Assembly (NCBI GenBank): GCA_036004665.1
Contig: DASYRG010000042.1
Location: 8,017 to 72,016, forward strand
Reading direction: 5' to 3'
DNA: 64,000 nt
Origin: JACQGZ01 sp036004665
GTDB taxonomy: Bacteria; Sysuimicrobiota; Sysuimicrobiia; Sysuimicrobiales; Humicultoraceae
Below, piece by piece: positions 1-7,550 of this stretch (position 1 is its first letter; each line of letters starts with the position of its first letter). Both the position numbers and the translations under genes were made by a program. Under the pieces are notes generated by a model. It worked only from the letters and a program-made list of their open reading frames with translations. It had not been told where the DNA came from and searched no databases.

Positions 1-2453
1 TGGGCACCCAGCTTCACGGCGAGGGCGCGGACTTCCATGACGGGGTTGGCCGCCCGCCGTGCGGCCGCGACAGCCTGCTCGGCGGCGCGCAGGCTCGCGC
101 GAAAGTCTGCCATCGCGCTCGCGTACACCGCTTGCCGGAAGTAGGCTTCGGCCAACCGGTTATCGTCGTTGAGCTCTTCAGCCAGGCTGAGCAGAGCGGC
201 CACGTCGGCGCGTTCCTCATCGGGTTCGCCAAGGATCCCCAAGGCCTCCGCACGTCCCGTCAGAGCCCGCCAGCGCCGTTCCTTGTCAATGGGGGGCAAG
301 AGTTCCAAGGCCCTGTCGAAGAATTTCCTCGCCTCCGCACTCGCGCCCCGACCCTTCGCCCGTTCCCCCGCCTGCAGGTACCAGTCCGCAGCCCCGCTCA
401 TCTCTCCAGCACGCTCGGCGTGCTCGCCGAGGAGACCGGCGAACTCATCCAGACGGCCGGCGCGCCGGGCCTGTTCCTCCAGCCAGCCCGCCGCGGCCTT
501 GTGCAGCGCCGTCCGCTCGCGCCGCAGCACGCTCTCGTAGGTGACGTCGCGCAGCAGGGTGTGATGGAAACTCCACTCCGTATCTCCCTCGAACGATGAC
601 TCGGGCTGCGGGTCGACGAACCCGCGCGGTTGCAAGGGCCGGAGCATCGCATCGGGGTGCGGGACCCCTAGGGCCTCGAGCCCGCCCGCCCAGAAGTTGC
701 GGCCGAAGACGGCGCCCCGCTGCAACACGGCGCGTTCTGGATCACTGAGGACGCTCAGACGCGTCAGCAGTAGGTGCTGCAAGGTCGCTGGCAGAGGGGA
801 CTCCTTCAGGCGCGCGGGGACGAAGCGCCATGGCTCATGGCTCTGATCGATGATGCCGCGATCGAAGAACCAGTTCACCATCTCTTCAGCATAGTACGGC
901 ATCCCCTCTGACCGCTCGACGACCAGCCGCACCACGTCCTCCGGTACATCCTCGACACGCTGCACCAGTTCGAGGGCGAGTTCGCGTGTCGCCTCATCCG
1001 AAAGCGGTCGCAATTCAATAGGACGGTATGTCGATCGTTCGGTCAGTGTCTTGGGTGGAGTCCACTCTGGGCGCGCCGCCGCACAGATGAACATTCCCTG
1101 AAGGCCTTCCCGCGGCTCGGCGCTCTCAAGCAGCACCTCCGTGAGGTACTCCCACGAGGACTCATCGGCCCACTGCAGATCTTCCAGCAAGATTTCGATC
1201 GGGCCTCGCTGACGGATGTTGGCGAGGAACTCGCGGCTGACGACGAACGCCCGGCCTTTCACCTGAACCGGATCATCGCGCATCGCCCCGATGTACGGGC
1301 TCCCCTCGAAGGGAAGGCCCACGAGCAGGCCCAGGGCGTGCGCCGGCTCGACATCATCCACTCCCGCCAGTTCCTGAAATGCTCGCACCCATCTGGCCTC
1401 AGCCTGGAGCAGCGGTGCGTCCTCCGCGATCTGAAACCGATCAAACCATAGCCGGCGGATCAGTGCGAACGGCTGCCGCGCGTCGCCGACGTAGGCCCGG
1501 GCCCTATACAGCCAGATGGCTTCCGGCCGCAGCTCGATCCAGTCGCGAATGTCGTCGAGCAGACGGCTCTTGCCGATTCCCGCCTCGCCGACCAGTTGCG
1601 TCCAGACCACCCGCCGTTGTTCGAAGGCTTCCAGGTAGGCCATCTGTAACTGTGATAGTTCCGCCTCCCGTCCGACCGTGCGCGTCTGGACGCCGGCCAC
1701 ACCGCGGGTGACAGTGCGGAAGGGCCTCGGCTTGGCCGTGCGGACGAGGTAGGTCTGCACGGGCTCCTGTTTCCCTTTCAGCGTGAGCGCCGGTTGCGGG
1801 GTGACGTTGAAGACCCCGCGGACATAGCGATAGGTGTCATGGGAGATCAAGATGCCGCCGGGGGGAGCGGCGGATTGAACTCGTGCGGCGAGGTTCATCG
1901 CATCGCCCGTCGCCGTGAACTCTTTCTTGGCTTCTGACCCCAGTTCGCCTACCACCACGAGTCCGGTGTGAATGCCCACCCTGATCTGGATGGGGTGGGC
2001 TCCATCCATGGCTGAGACGGCGGTCTGAACGGCGAGGGCGGCGCGGATAGCGTTCTCAGTGTCGTGTTCGCTTGCCGTCTGTGCCCCGAAGAGTGCCAGC
2101 AGCCCATCACCAAGGTACTGCGCCACCCTGCCCTGGTGCTGTTGAACGATCATGCCGACGGTCGAGTGCAGACGGGCCACCGTCTGACGCCACTCCTCCG
2201 GATCCTGCTTCTCCGCCATGGCCGTTGAACCGACGATGTCGGTGAAGAAGATCGTGATGAGGCGGCGTTCCTCCGCGGGGCCGGCCGCGGTGGGGGTGGC
2301 GGTTCCCAGCGCAGCGAGACGCTGGCGCAGTCCATCCAGAGCCGCATCCACCGCGGCATCGCCGAGGGTGGTCCGCTGCGCCTCCAGCGCGGCCATGGCC
2401 TGCCGCAGCTGATCGACTTGAATGTGTGCCGGGTCAGTCAGTTTGGTGTCCAA
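1..2453 (-). CDS. Class III adenylate cyclase / AAA ATPase / TPR signalling protein (C-terminus beyond window)
   Basis: The minus-strand frame is open from about 2453 to the window edge, so the C-terminus is missing. In order it shows a short N-terminal coiled segment (LEAQRTTLGDAAVDAAL, typical of this family) and a class III nucleotide cyclase domain with FFTDIVGS and YLGDGLLALFG metal-binding Asp motifs and an ATGDAMNLAAR motif. A STAND-type ATPase follows with Walker A GEAGIGKSRL and Walker B ILLEDLQWADE. A long alpha-helical TPR-like region with several Ala/Leu/Glu-rich repeats ends the visible part. The family makes cAMP or acts as a large sensor ATPase; ligands are generally unknown. 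A TTG at 2453 is the only start that keeps the whole conserved N-terminal segment; ATG at 2396 is the alternative. No stop or frameshift is visible inside. Confidence 0.85.
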   Translation of the reverse strand, partial: MDTKLTDPAHIQVDQLRQAMAALEAQRTTLGDAAVDAALDGLRQRLAALGTATPTAAGPAEERRLITIFFTDIVGSTAMAEKQDPEEWRQTVARLHSTVGMIVQQHQGRVAQYLGDGLLALFGAQTASEHDTENAIRAALAVQTAVSAMDGAHPIQIRVGIHTGLVVVGELGSEAKKEFTATGDAMNLAARVQSAAPPGGILISHDTYRYVRGVFNVTPQPALTLKGKQEPVQTYLVRTAKPRPFRTVTRGVAGVQTRTVGREAELSQLQMAYLEAFEQRRVVWTQLVGEAGIGKSRLLDDIRDWIELRPEAIWLYRARAYVGDARQPFALIRRLWFDRFQIAEDAPLLQAEARWVRAFQELAGVDDVEPAHALGLLVGLPFEGSPYIGAMRDDPVQVKGRAFVVSREFLANIRQRGPIEILLEDLQWADESSWEYLTEVLLESAEPREGLQGMFICAAARPEWTPPKTLTERSTYRPIELRPLSDEATRELALELVQRVEDVPEDVVRLVVERSEGMPYYAEEMVNWFFDRGIIDQSHEPWRFVPARLKESPLPATLQHLLLTRLSVLSDPERAVLQRGAVFGRNFWAGGLEALGVPHPDAMLRPLQPRGFVDPQPESSFEGDTEWSFHHTLLRDVTYESVLRRERTALHKAAAGWLEEQARRAGRLDEFAGLLGEHAERAGEMSGAADWYLQAGERAKGRGASAEARKFFDRALELLPPIDKERRWRALTGRAEALGILGEPDEERADVAALLSLAEELNDDNRLAEAYFRQAVYASAMADFRASLRAAEQAVAAARRAANPVMEVRALAVKLGA

Positions 2454-2567
2454 TTCTGATCGTCACGTGTATTCGCGCGCGACCGCCGACGCGCCTTCTG
2501 AGCTCACTTGTGCACCGCCGGAGGGTCTCCCTCCCCCGCCGCCGAAGCGCCCAGACGGGAGGCTCTC

Positions 2568-2966
2568 GTGCTTACCGTCCTGTTCGTCTGAATCGGGAAC
2601 TCCGCCCGCTCTCAGATCGCGGAGGCGCTCTTCAATGCCGCGCCGCCGCCCGGGTGGCGGGCACGCTCCGCGGGCACGGAGCCCAAATCGCAGGTGCGAC
2701 CCGAGGCGATCGCCGTGATGGCCGAGGACGGCATCGACATCTCCGACCGCCGACCCACGGCCCTCCAGTACGCGCTGGGACCGGACGTCGCCCTGGTCGT
2801 GGGCCTCTGCGCGGAAGAGGCATGCCCCGTCGTCCCCGGCGCGCGTTCCGTCCACTGGCCGCTCCCTGACCCCCCACAGGGGGATCTCGAGGCCCACCGC
2901 CGCATCCGGGAGGAGCTGCGGGGCCGGATCGACGGCCTGCGGGCAGAGCTGGAAAGGGGAGGCTGA
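2568..2966 (+). CDS. arsC: Arsenate reductase, thioredoxin-linked ArsC type, with selenocysteine (TGA) at the catalytic position
   Basis: Read through one in-frame TGA (2589-2591), this is a 132-aa protein, the usual length of Staphylococcus-type ArsC. The N-terminus reads VLTVLFV-U-IGNSARSQIAEA, so the TGA codon occupies the P-loop nucleophile of the C-x5-R-S motif (residue 8). Further on come SAGTEPK, the helix PEAIAVMAEDGIDIS, the relay pair Cys81/Cys86 in LCAEEACPVVPG (equivalent to Cys82/Cys89 in Staphylococcus aureus ArsC) and the HWPLPDPP segment carrying the general-acid Asp. Family role: reduction of As(V) to As(III) through a Cys-Cys relay regenerated by thioredoxin. The start is GTG at 2568, 5 nt after GGGAGG (2557-2562). 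The stop is 5 nt before the next gene. Conceptual splitting at the TGA leaves a 7-residue peptide and a headless ArsC. Alternatives are a nonsense pseudogene or sequencing error; their chance of hitting the catalytic codon is small. Confidence 0.82.
2600..2624 (+). promoter_or_regulatory. Candidate bacterial SECIS hairpin for arsC
   Basis: Eight bases after the TGA codon, CTCCGC (2600-2605) and GCGGAG (2619-2624) form a perfect 6-bp stem around a 13-nt loop. Bacterial SECIS elements lie in the coding sequence just downstream of the UGA and bind SelB. The distance to the loop (about 15 nt) is near the short end of the usual range. The loop begins with two C rather than the G-containing start of canonical elements, so the exact fold is uncertain. 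GGCGC (2624-2628) with GCGCC (2640-2644) is another possible stem. Confidence 0.45.
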
Positions 2967-2971
2967 GCCTC

Positions 2972-3694
2972 CTGTATAGCCGCTCTGCCTTCCTCTACGA
3001 CGCCCTCTATGCGGGGAAGGACTATGCCGGTGAGGCCCGCAAGCTGTCGGCGGTGATCCGGCGGCACAAGCGGTCTGCGGGCAGGACGCTGCTCGACGTG
3101 GCCTGTGGGACCGGCGGCCATCTGGCATTCTTGAAACGCGACTATGTGGTCGAAGGGCTCGACCGCGAGCCCAGACTGCTGGCAATCGCCCGCCGCAAAC
3201 TCCCCGGCGTGCGCTTCCACCGGGGCGACATGGCGCGGTTCAGCCTCGGGCGGCGTTTCGACGTGGTGACCTGCTTGTTCAGCGCGATCGGCTACATGGC
3301 GACGCGCGGGCGGCTCCGCCGGGCCATGGCGAACATGGCCAGACATCTCCTCCCCGGCGGCGTGTTGATCATCGAACCCTGGTTGACGCCGGGTGCGTTC
3401 CAGGCGGGCTACACGATGGGGCAATTCGTCGAGCAGCCGGGCGTGGTGATCGCCCGGTTCAGCGCCAGCCGGCGGGGCGGCGGTCAATCGGTCGTCCAGT
3501 TTCACTACCTGGTGGCGGGCCGCGGCCGCATCACCCACTTTACCGAGCGACACCGGCTTGGGCTCTTTACGTTTCCGCAGTACGGGGCGGCGCTGCGGAG
3601 CGCCGGCTTGACCGTGACGGTGGACCGCATAGGACTTATCGGGCGGGGGCTGCTCATCGGCGTGGCCCCTATAGAGAGAGAATCGGCGGGATGA
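2972..3694 (+). CDS. Class I SAM-dependent methyltransferase (apparent CTG start)
   Basis: Rossmann methyltransferase with motif I LLDVACGTGGHL, acidic loop GLDREPR and motif IV-like FDVVTCLFSAIGYM; no signal peptide. It resembles the small-molecule N-methyltransferases of the TylM1/DesVI kind, but the substrate cannot be told. The first standard start (GTG 3053) would remove the conserved LYSRSAFLYDALYAGKDY helix that precedes motif I in this family. The frame is open back to a CTG at 2972, which lies 9 nt after a strong GGGGAGG (2956-2962). I therefore take CTG as the start, giving 240 aa. The gene follows arsC by 5 nt and overlaps the next methyltransferase by ATGA, so all three are probably co-transcribed. 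Whether it acts on arsenicals is unknown; ArsM cysteine motifs are not seen. Confidence 0.78.
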   Translation: MYSRSAFLYDALYAGKDYAGEARKLSAVIRRHKRSAGRTLLDVACGTGGHLAFLKRDYVVEGLDREPRLLAIARRKLPGVRFHRGDMARFSLGRRFDVVTCLFSAIGYMATRGRLRRAMANMARHLLPGGVLIIEPWLTPGAFQAGYTMGQFVEQPGVVIARFSASRRGGGQSVVQFHYLVAGRGRITHFTERHRLGLFTFPQYGAALRSAGLTVTVDRIGLIGRGLLIGVAPIERESAG

Positions 3695-4440
3695 AGGACC
3701 GGTACGCCGACTACGATCCTTTTGCTTGGTTCTACAATCGCTACTGGGGCAGTACGTTCGCCGACCGCTTCCTCGCCGTGATCGAACAGCTGCTGCTCTC
3801 TCACCTGCCGCAAGGGGCCCGCGTCCTCGATCTCTGTTGTGGCACCGGGCAGCTGGCTCGGGTCCTGGCCGACCAGGGGTTCCGAGTGACCGGGCTTGAC
3901 GCATCCGAGGCGATGCTGGCCATTGCCCGAGAGAACGCCCCGGAGGTCGAGTTCATCCTGGGAGACGCCAGTCGGTTCATGCTGCCGGCCTCCTTCCACG
4001 GCGTCCTCTCGACCTTCGACAGTTTGAACCATCTCCTCACGCCCGAGGAGCTGACGGCGGCCTTCCACAACGTCTACGCCGCCCTGCTCGACGGCGGCCG
4101 CTTCCTCTTCGACCTCAACATGGAAGCGGGGTACCGGGCGCGGTGGCGAGGGTCCGCCGCCATGGTGGAAGAGGACAACGTCTGCGCCGTGCGGGCGGCC
4201 TTCGATCCGGAGCGCAAGATCGGACGCAACGAGATCACGATGTTTCGGCTTGAGGGCGAGCGCTGGCGGCGCTGGGACGTCACCCTGACGCAACGCTGCT
4301 ACACCGGAGAGGAGGTGCGCGGCGCGCTCGTGCAGGCGGGGTTCGGCGAGATCGCCGAGCGCGAGGCGGAACGCGACCTGGGCGTGACCGGGAATGTCGG
4401 CCGGAGCTTCTTCCTCGCTCGCAAGCCGTCCCGGCACTAA
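3691..4440 (+). CDS. Class I SAM-dependent methyltransferase
   Basis: 249-aa soluble methyltransferase. Motif I is VLDLCCGTGQLARVL (about residues 46-60), followed by GLDASEAMLAIAR and a post-I GDASRFMLP segment. The N-terminal YDPFAWFYNRYW helix is typical of this group. Its ATG overlaps the stop of the upstream methyltransferase (ATGA at 3691-3694), so translation is coupled. The two proteins share the fold but differ in sequence, so they are neighbours rather than a recent duplication. The substrate is not recognisable. It is the last gene of the arsC operon; the next gene has its own promoter. Confidence 0.85.
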   Translation: MKDRYADYDPFAWFYNRYWGSTFADRFLAVIEQLLLSHLPQGARVLDLCCGTGQLARVLADQGFRVTGLDASEAMLAIARENAPEVEFILGDASRFMLPASFHGVLSTFDSLNHLLTPEELTAAFHNVYAALLDGGRFLFDLNMEAGYRARWRGSAAMVEEDNVCAVRAAFDPERKIGRNEITMFRLEGERWRRWDVTLTQRCYTGEEVRGALVQAGFGEIAEREAERDLGVTGNVGRSFFLARKPSRH

Positions 4441-4478
4441 ACCATCCAGCCGGCGCCCTGAAGAGATCACTGTGCCTC

Positions 4479-4505
4479 TTGTGCACATGGGGGCGATGGT
4501 ATAAT
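4479..4505 (+). promoter_or_regulatory. Sigma-70-type promoter with extended -10 for the L25 gene
   Basis: A perfect TATAAT (4500-4505) is preceded by TGG, an extended -10 (TGn). A weak -35-like TTGTGC lies at 4479-4484 with a 15-nt spacer. It sits 70 nt upstream of the L25/Ctc start in the 134-bp gap after the methyltransferase operon. Confidence 0.65.
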
Positions 4506-4516
4506 ACTTACGTTCT

Positions 4517-4537
4517 GCGGCCCCGCTGAGGGGCCGC
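4517..4537 (+). other. 5'-leader hairpin of the L25 gene
   Basis: GCGGCCCC (4517-4524), loop GCTGA, GGGGCCGC (4530-4537): a perfect 8-bp GC stem just downstream of the predicted transcription start. No T-tract follows, so it is not an intrinsic terminator. It may stabilise the mRNA or serve as a leader structure; function unknown. Confidence 0.5.
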
Positions 4538-4574
4538 GTCTGCGTCAGGGGACGAGTCGGCGGAGGGATCGGAC

Positions 4575-5273
4575 ATGGAGCGAGTCCATCTAGCGGCCAC
4601 CGTGCGGAACGGGCTGGGCAAGTCCGGCGCCCGGCAGCTGCGACGAAGCGGGCAGGTGCCGGCCGTGGTCTACGGCAAGGGACGGGAGTCGCAGCCCCTT
4701 GCGGTCGAGGGCAAGGCGTTGTCTGCGACGCTGCACACGCACGCCGGCCTCAACGTCCTGATCGACCTGGGGATTCAGGGCGACGCGGCCGAGGACAGGC
4801 AGCTGGTGATGGTCAAAGACGTGCAGCGGGACGTCCTCAGCCATGGCATTCTGCACGTCGATTTTCACGTCATCTCCCTCGAAGAGACCCTGGAGACGCA
4901 CGTCCCCGTGCTCCTGGTGGGGACGCCAAAAGGCGTCGTCGACGGCGGGGTCCTCGAGCAGCATCTGCGGGAGGTCCTAGTCGAGTGCCTCCCCACCCAG
5001 ATTCCCGAACACTTCGAGCTCGACGTGACGGGGCTGACCATCGGGCACGCCGTGCACGCGGGCGAGTTGACCATTCCCGAGGGAGTGACGCTGCTGACGC
5101 CGACCGAGGAGGTCGTGGCGACTGTGCAGCAGCCGCGCGTGGAAGAGGCCCCGGCGGCTCCGGCGGCCGCGGAGGCGGTGCCCGCGGAGGGTGAGGCGGT
5201 GGAAGGTGAGGCGGCGGAACGGCCCGCACCGGGCGCCGCGCCGGCGAAGGAGCCGGAAGCCGAAGAAAAGTAA
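4575..5273 (+). CDS. rplY: 50S ribosomal protein L25, general stress protein Ctc/TL5 type
   Basis: 232 aa with the two-domain Ctc architecture: N-terminal 5S-rRNA-binding domain (GLGKSGARQLRRSGQVPAVVYGKG, shown here as adjoining motifs GKSGARQLRR and VPAVVYGKG) and C-terminal TL5 beta domain (VPVLLVGTPKGVVDGG, LPTQIPEHFELDV). A low-complexity Ala/Glu/Pro tail covers about the last 45 residues. It binds 5S rRNA in the large subunit. The start ATG at 4575 has GGAGGGAT about 7 nt upstream. Placement just before pth is the classic bacterial ctc-pth arrangement. Confidence 0.95.
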   Translation: MERVHLAATVRNGLGKSGARQLRRSGQVPAVVYGKGRESQPLAVEGKALSATLHTHAGLNVLIDLGIQGDAAEDRQLVMVKDVQRDVLSHGILHVDFHVISLEETLETHVPVLLVGTPKGVVDGGVLEQHLREVLVECLPTQIPEHFELDVTGLTIGHAVHAGELTIPEGVTLLTPTEEVVATVQQPRVEEAPAAPAAAEAVPAEGEAVEGEAAERPAPGAAPAKEPEAEEK

Positions 5274-5301
5274 GGCGATCCAGTCAGAGGGCTTCGGGCG
5301 G

Positions 5302-5326
5302 ACGGGGGTGCCATGGGCGCCCCCGT
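5302..5326 (+). terminator. Possible terminator between rplY and pth
   Basis: An 11-bp stem with one G-U pair (5302-5312 with 5316-5326) around a 3-nt ATG loop is followed by TCTGCTT. The stem is strong and the T-tract weak, so it may attenuate rather than end transcription into pth. Confidence 0.45.
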
Positions 5327-5386
5327 TCTGCTTGAGGTGCCGGCCGCATCGACGGAGAAGTCTTCTGCCGCGAGCGTCGCCGACGG

Positions 5387-5992
5387 ATGAAACTGACTGT
5401 AGGATTGGGTAACCCCGGCCGCCGCTATCAGGGCACGCGGCACAACGTCGGAGCGCGCGTCATCGAGACGCTGGCCCGCCGGCACGGTGTCGCCCTGCGC
5501 GAGGAGGGCTGGGCGGAGGCGGGGGCGCTGCGCCTCAACGGGCGCCGTGCGCTCCTCGCCCGTCCCCACACCTATGTCAACGTGAGCGGCGCCGCCGTCG
5601 CCGATCTCCGCCGCCGTCACCGTGTGGCGTTGGAGAACCTGCTCGTCGTCTACGACGATCTGGACCTGCCGGTCGGTCAGGTGCGGGTGCGTGCGCAGGG
5701 CGGCCACGGCGGCCACAACGGGATGCGCTCCATCATCGAAACGCTGGGGGAGCGGGCGTTTCCCCGCCTGCGCATCGGCATCGGCCGCCCGCCGGCAGGC
5801 GTCGATCCGGCCGAGTACGTGCTCAGCCGGTTTTCGCCGGCGGAGGTTCCCGCGGTCGAGGCCGCGGTGGAACGGGGGGCCGACGCGGTTGAACTCTTCA
5901 TCCGCCGGGGGATCGAGGCGGCGATGAACGCCTTCAACCTGCACCCGGCCCGTTCTTCACACAACCTTCACGAGGGACCGTATAATGCGTGA
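5387..5992 (+). CDS. pth: Peptidyl-tRNA hydrolase
   Basis: 201 aa, full length for bacterial Pth. Signature motifs are GLGNPGRRYQGTRHNVG (residues 6-22, containing the Asn and catalytic His of TRHNVG), TYVNVSGAAV, VVYDDLDLPVGQVR (catalytic Asp) and GGHGGHNGMRSI. It releases tRNA from peptidyl-tRNA dropped by ribosomes and is essential in most bacteria. The ATG at 5387 begins directly with the conserved MKLTVGLGNPG. The 3' end overlaps the start of the molybdopterin oxidoreductase by 8 bp. Confidence 0.97.
   Translation: MKLTVGLGNPGRRYQGTRHNVGARVIETLARRHGVALREEGWAEAGALRLNGRRALLARPHTYVNVSGAAVADLRRRHRVALENLLVVYDDLDLPVGQVRVRAQGGHGGHNGMRSIIETLGERAFPRLRIGIGRPPAGVDPAEYVLSRFSPAEVPAVEAAVERGADAVELFIRRGIEAAMNAFNLHPARSSHNLHEGPYNA
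5956..5986 (+). promoter_or_regulatory. Possible promoter inside the end of pth, giving a near-leaderless mRNA
   Basis: TTCACA (5956-5961) and a perfect TATAAT (5981-5986) are separated by 19 nt. Transcription would begin around 5993-5994, exactly at the second ATG (5994) of the next gene. That would make a leaderless message. Confidence 0.4.
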
Positions 5993-6590
5993 CATGAGAG
6001 AGCTGCGCAGGCGCCCTGATCTCGGCGACCGCGTGCCGCCCGGCCAGTACGTGACGGAGAAGTGGCCGGTCCTTCACTACGGCAGCATCCCGCGCTTCGA
6101 CCAGCGCACCTGGGAGTTTCAGATCTATGGCCTGGTGGAGACCCCCGTCGTCCTCCCCTACGACCAGTTCATGGCCCTGCCCAAGACTACGCTGAAGTGC
6201 GACATCCACTGCGTCACCGCGTGGAGCAAGCTGGACGTGGTCTTCGAAGGCGTCCCCGTGAAGCCGCTGCTGGAGCGGGCCGGGGTCAAGCCGGAGGCGA
6301 AGTTCGTCATGGTACACGCGGAGCAGGGCTACGAGACCAACCTGCCCCTCGAGTACCTGCTCGCCGACGACGCCCTGCTCGCCCACCGGGCGAACGGCGA
6401 GGACCTCGCGCCCGAGCACGGCTGGCCGCTGCGGCTGGTCGTGCCCCGCCTCTACTTCTGGAAGAGCGCGAAGTGGGTGCGTGGCTTCGAACTGCTGGAG
6501 CGCGACCGAAGCGGCTTCTGGGAGCGCAATGGCTACCACAACCACGCCGATCCCTGGAAAGAGGAACGCTATTCCTCGCCGTGGGAGTGA
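5985..6590 (+). CDS. Molybdopterin-dependent oxidoreductase, sulfite oxidase family, cytoplasmic single-domain
   Basis: 201 aa covering the oxidoreductase molybdopterin-binding domain (COG2041). Landmarks are FQIYGLVETPVVLPYDQF, the Mo-ligand cysteine region CDIHCVTAWSKLD (Cys72/Cys76), FEGVPVKPLLERAGVKP, EQGYETNLPLEYLL, HGWPLRLVVPRLYFWKSAKW and a C-terminal WERNGYHNHADPWKEERY. There is no Tat signal or dimerisation domain, unlike MsrP/YedY or plant sulfite oxidase. The substrate is not predictable. Start ATG 5985 overlaps pth; ATG 5994 is possible if the internal promoter is used. It is convergent with the GNAT gene at 6600. Confidence 0.9.
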   Translation: MRDMRELRRRPDLGDRVPPGQYVTEKWPVLHYGSIPRFDQRTWEFQIYGLVETPVVLPYDQFMALPKTTLKCDIHCVTAWSKLDVVFEGVPVKPLLERAGVKPEAKFVMVHAEQGYETNLPLEYLLADDALLAHRANGEDLAPEHGWPLRLVVPRLYFWKSAKWVRGFELLERDRSGFWERNGYHNHADPWKEERYSSPWE

Positions 6591-6599
6591 CGGGGCCCT

Positions 6600-7538
6600 C
6601 TAGATCGACCGCTTGAACGTCACCCGCGCCGGCAGCCGGCGATACCCGAGCCTGTCGTTGAGGGTCAGGATCGCGGTGTTCACCGTGTCGTTGGTGGTGC
6701 GCATCGCGGCGATCCCTCGGTCTTGGACATACGCGACGGAGGCCAGCTTGAGCGCCTTGCCGACACCTCGCCCCCGGTAATCGCGCTCGACGCCCGTGAG
6801 GAACGTATAGGCGGGCCGCCCCTCTGGAAGAAAGACCCCGGTGAAGCCGACCCACCGTTCCCCATCCACGGCGATGAATAGCCCCTCGGCGGAGAAGCCC
6901 GGCGCATGGAAGTACTTGACCATGTCCTCCAGGGTGAACCGGGGCCGGCCGTCGGGATAGGGGATGTCTTCGGACACGCGTTCCGTGAGATCGAACAGCC
7001 GCCGCCGGTTGGCCTCTGAGTCCCCCGCCTCGGCGAAGGTGATCAGCCGCAGGCCCCCCTCGGCCAGTCGTTCCCGCCACGCGCCGAAGGGCGTCCAATC
7101 GAAGGCCGCCAGGTCCAGTTCCGACTCAAACCGCCGGTAGGCTTCCCCATACCCGAGTCGTTCCAGGAAGACCCGCGAGGCGTCGTCACCTTCCCAGGCG
7201 GACGCGACCAGCTCGCTCCCCCCGTGTTCCTGTGCAAAGAGCCGCTGCCGCGCCTCCAGCGCAGTACCGATGCCCCCGCGACGTTGATCGGGATGCACCC
7301 TAATCGTCAGCCGGAAGCGGTTCATCGGGAGAAGGGTGGAGTTGCCGCAGGTGGAGACCGCGACGAGACGGTCCTGGCGGGTCGCCAGGAGCCGGCTGAA
7401 GGCTTCCTCCGGCTTTCGGAGCGATTCGTTGAAGGAAAATTCCTCCAGCGTGATCCGCTCTTCCGGGGGGTCGACGTGGTTGATCAGCTCGACGATCGCG
7501 GGAGTGTCGTCGTCGCGCGAGGCGCGGATTCGCACCAT
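6600..7538 (-). CDS. Tandem GNAT-domain N-acetyltransferase
   Basis: 312 aa with two GNAT folds. The N-terminal domain (about 1-150) has the acetyl-CoA P-loop VHPDQRRGGIGTAL; the C-terminal domain (about 165-312) has RDYRGRGVGKALKL and ends in the typical NDRLGYRRLP. Two-domain GNATs include mycothiol synthase, but no specific substrate is indicated. It is similar in layout to the GNAT gene at 25253-26239, so it may be a dispersed paralogue. The start is immediately downstream of the neighbouring serine hydrolase stop (12-bp gap), so they are probably co-transcribed. Confidence 0.88.
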   Translation of the reverse strand: MVRIRASRDDDTPAIVELINHVDPPEERITLEEFSFNESLRKPEEAFSRLLATRQDRLVAVSTCGNSTLLPMNRFRLTIRVHPDQRRGGIGTALEARQRLFAQEHGGSELVASAWEGDDASRVFLERLGYGEAYRRFESELDLAAFDWTPFGAWRERLAEGGLRLITFAEAGDSEANRRRLFDLTERVSEDIPYPDGRPRFTLEDMVKYFHAPGFSAEGLFIAVDGERWVGFTGVFLPEGRPAYTFLTGVERDYRGRGVGKALKLASVAYVQDRGIAAMRTTNDTVNTAILTLNDRLGYRRLPARVTFKRSI

Positions 7539-7550
7539 CCTATGATACGG

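Noticed and set aside
2426..2966. Two separate short genes at 2426-2869 and 2694-2966
   Set aside because: The first is an out-of-frame shadow; the second is the C-terminal two thirds of arsC. Read from GTG 2568 through the TGA they form one ArsC.
3053..4440. The two methyltransferases as ArsM arsenite methyltransferases
   Set aside because: Position beside arsC is suggestive, but the ArsM cysteine pattern is not present in either protein.
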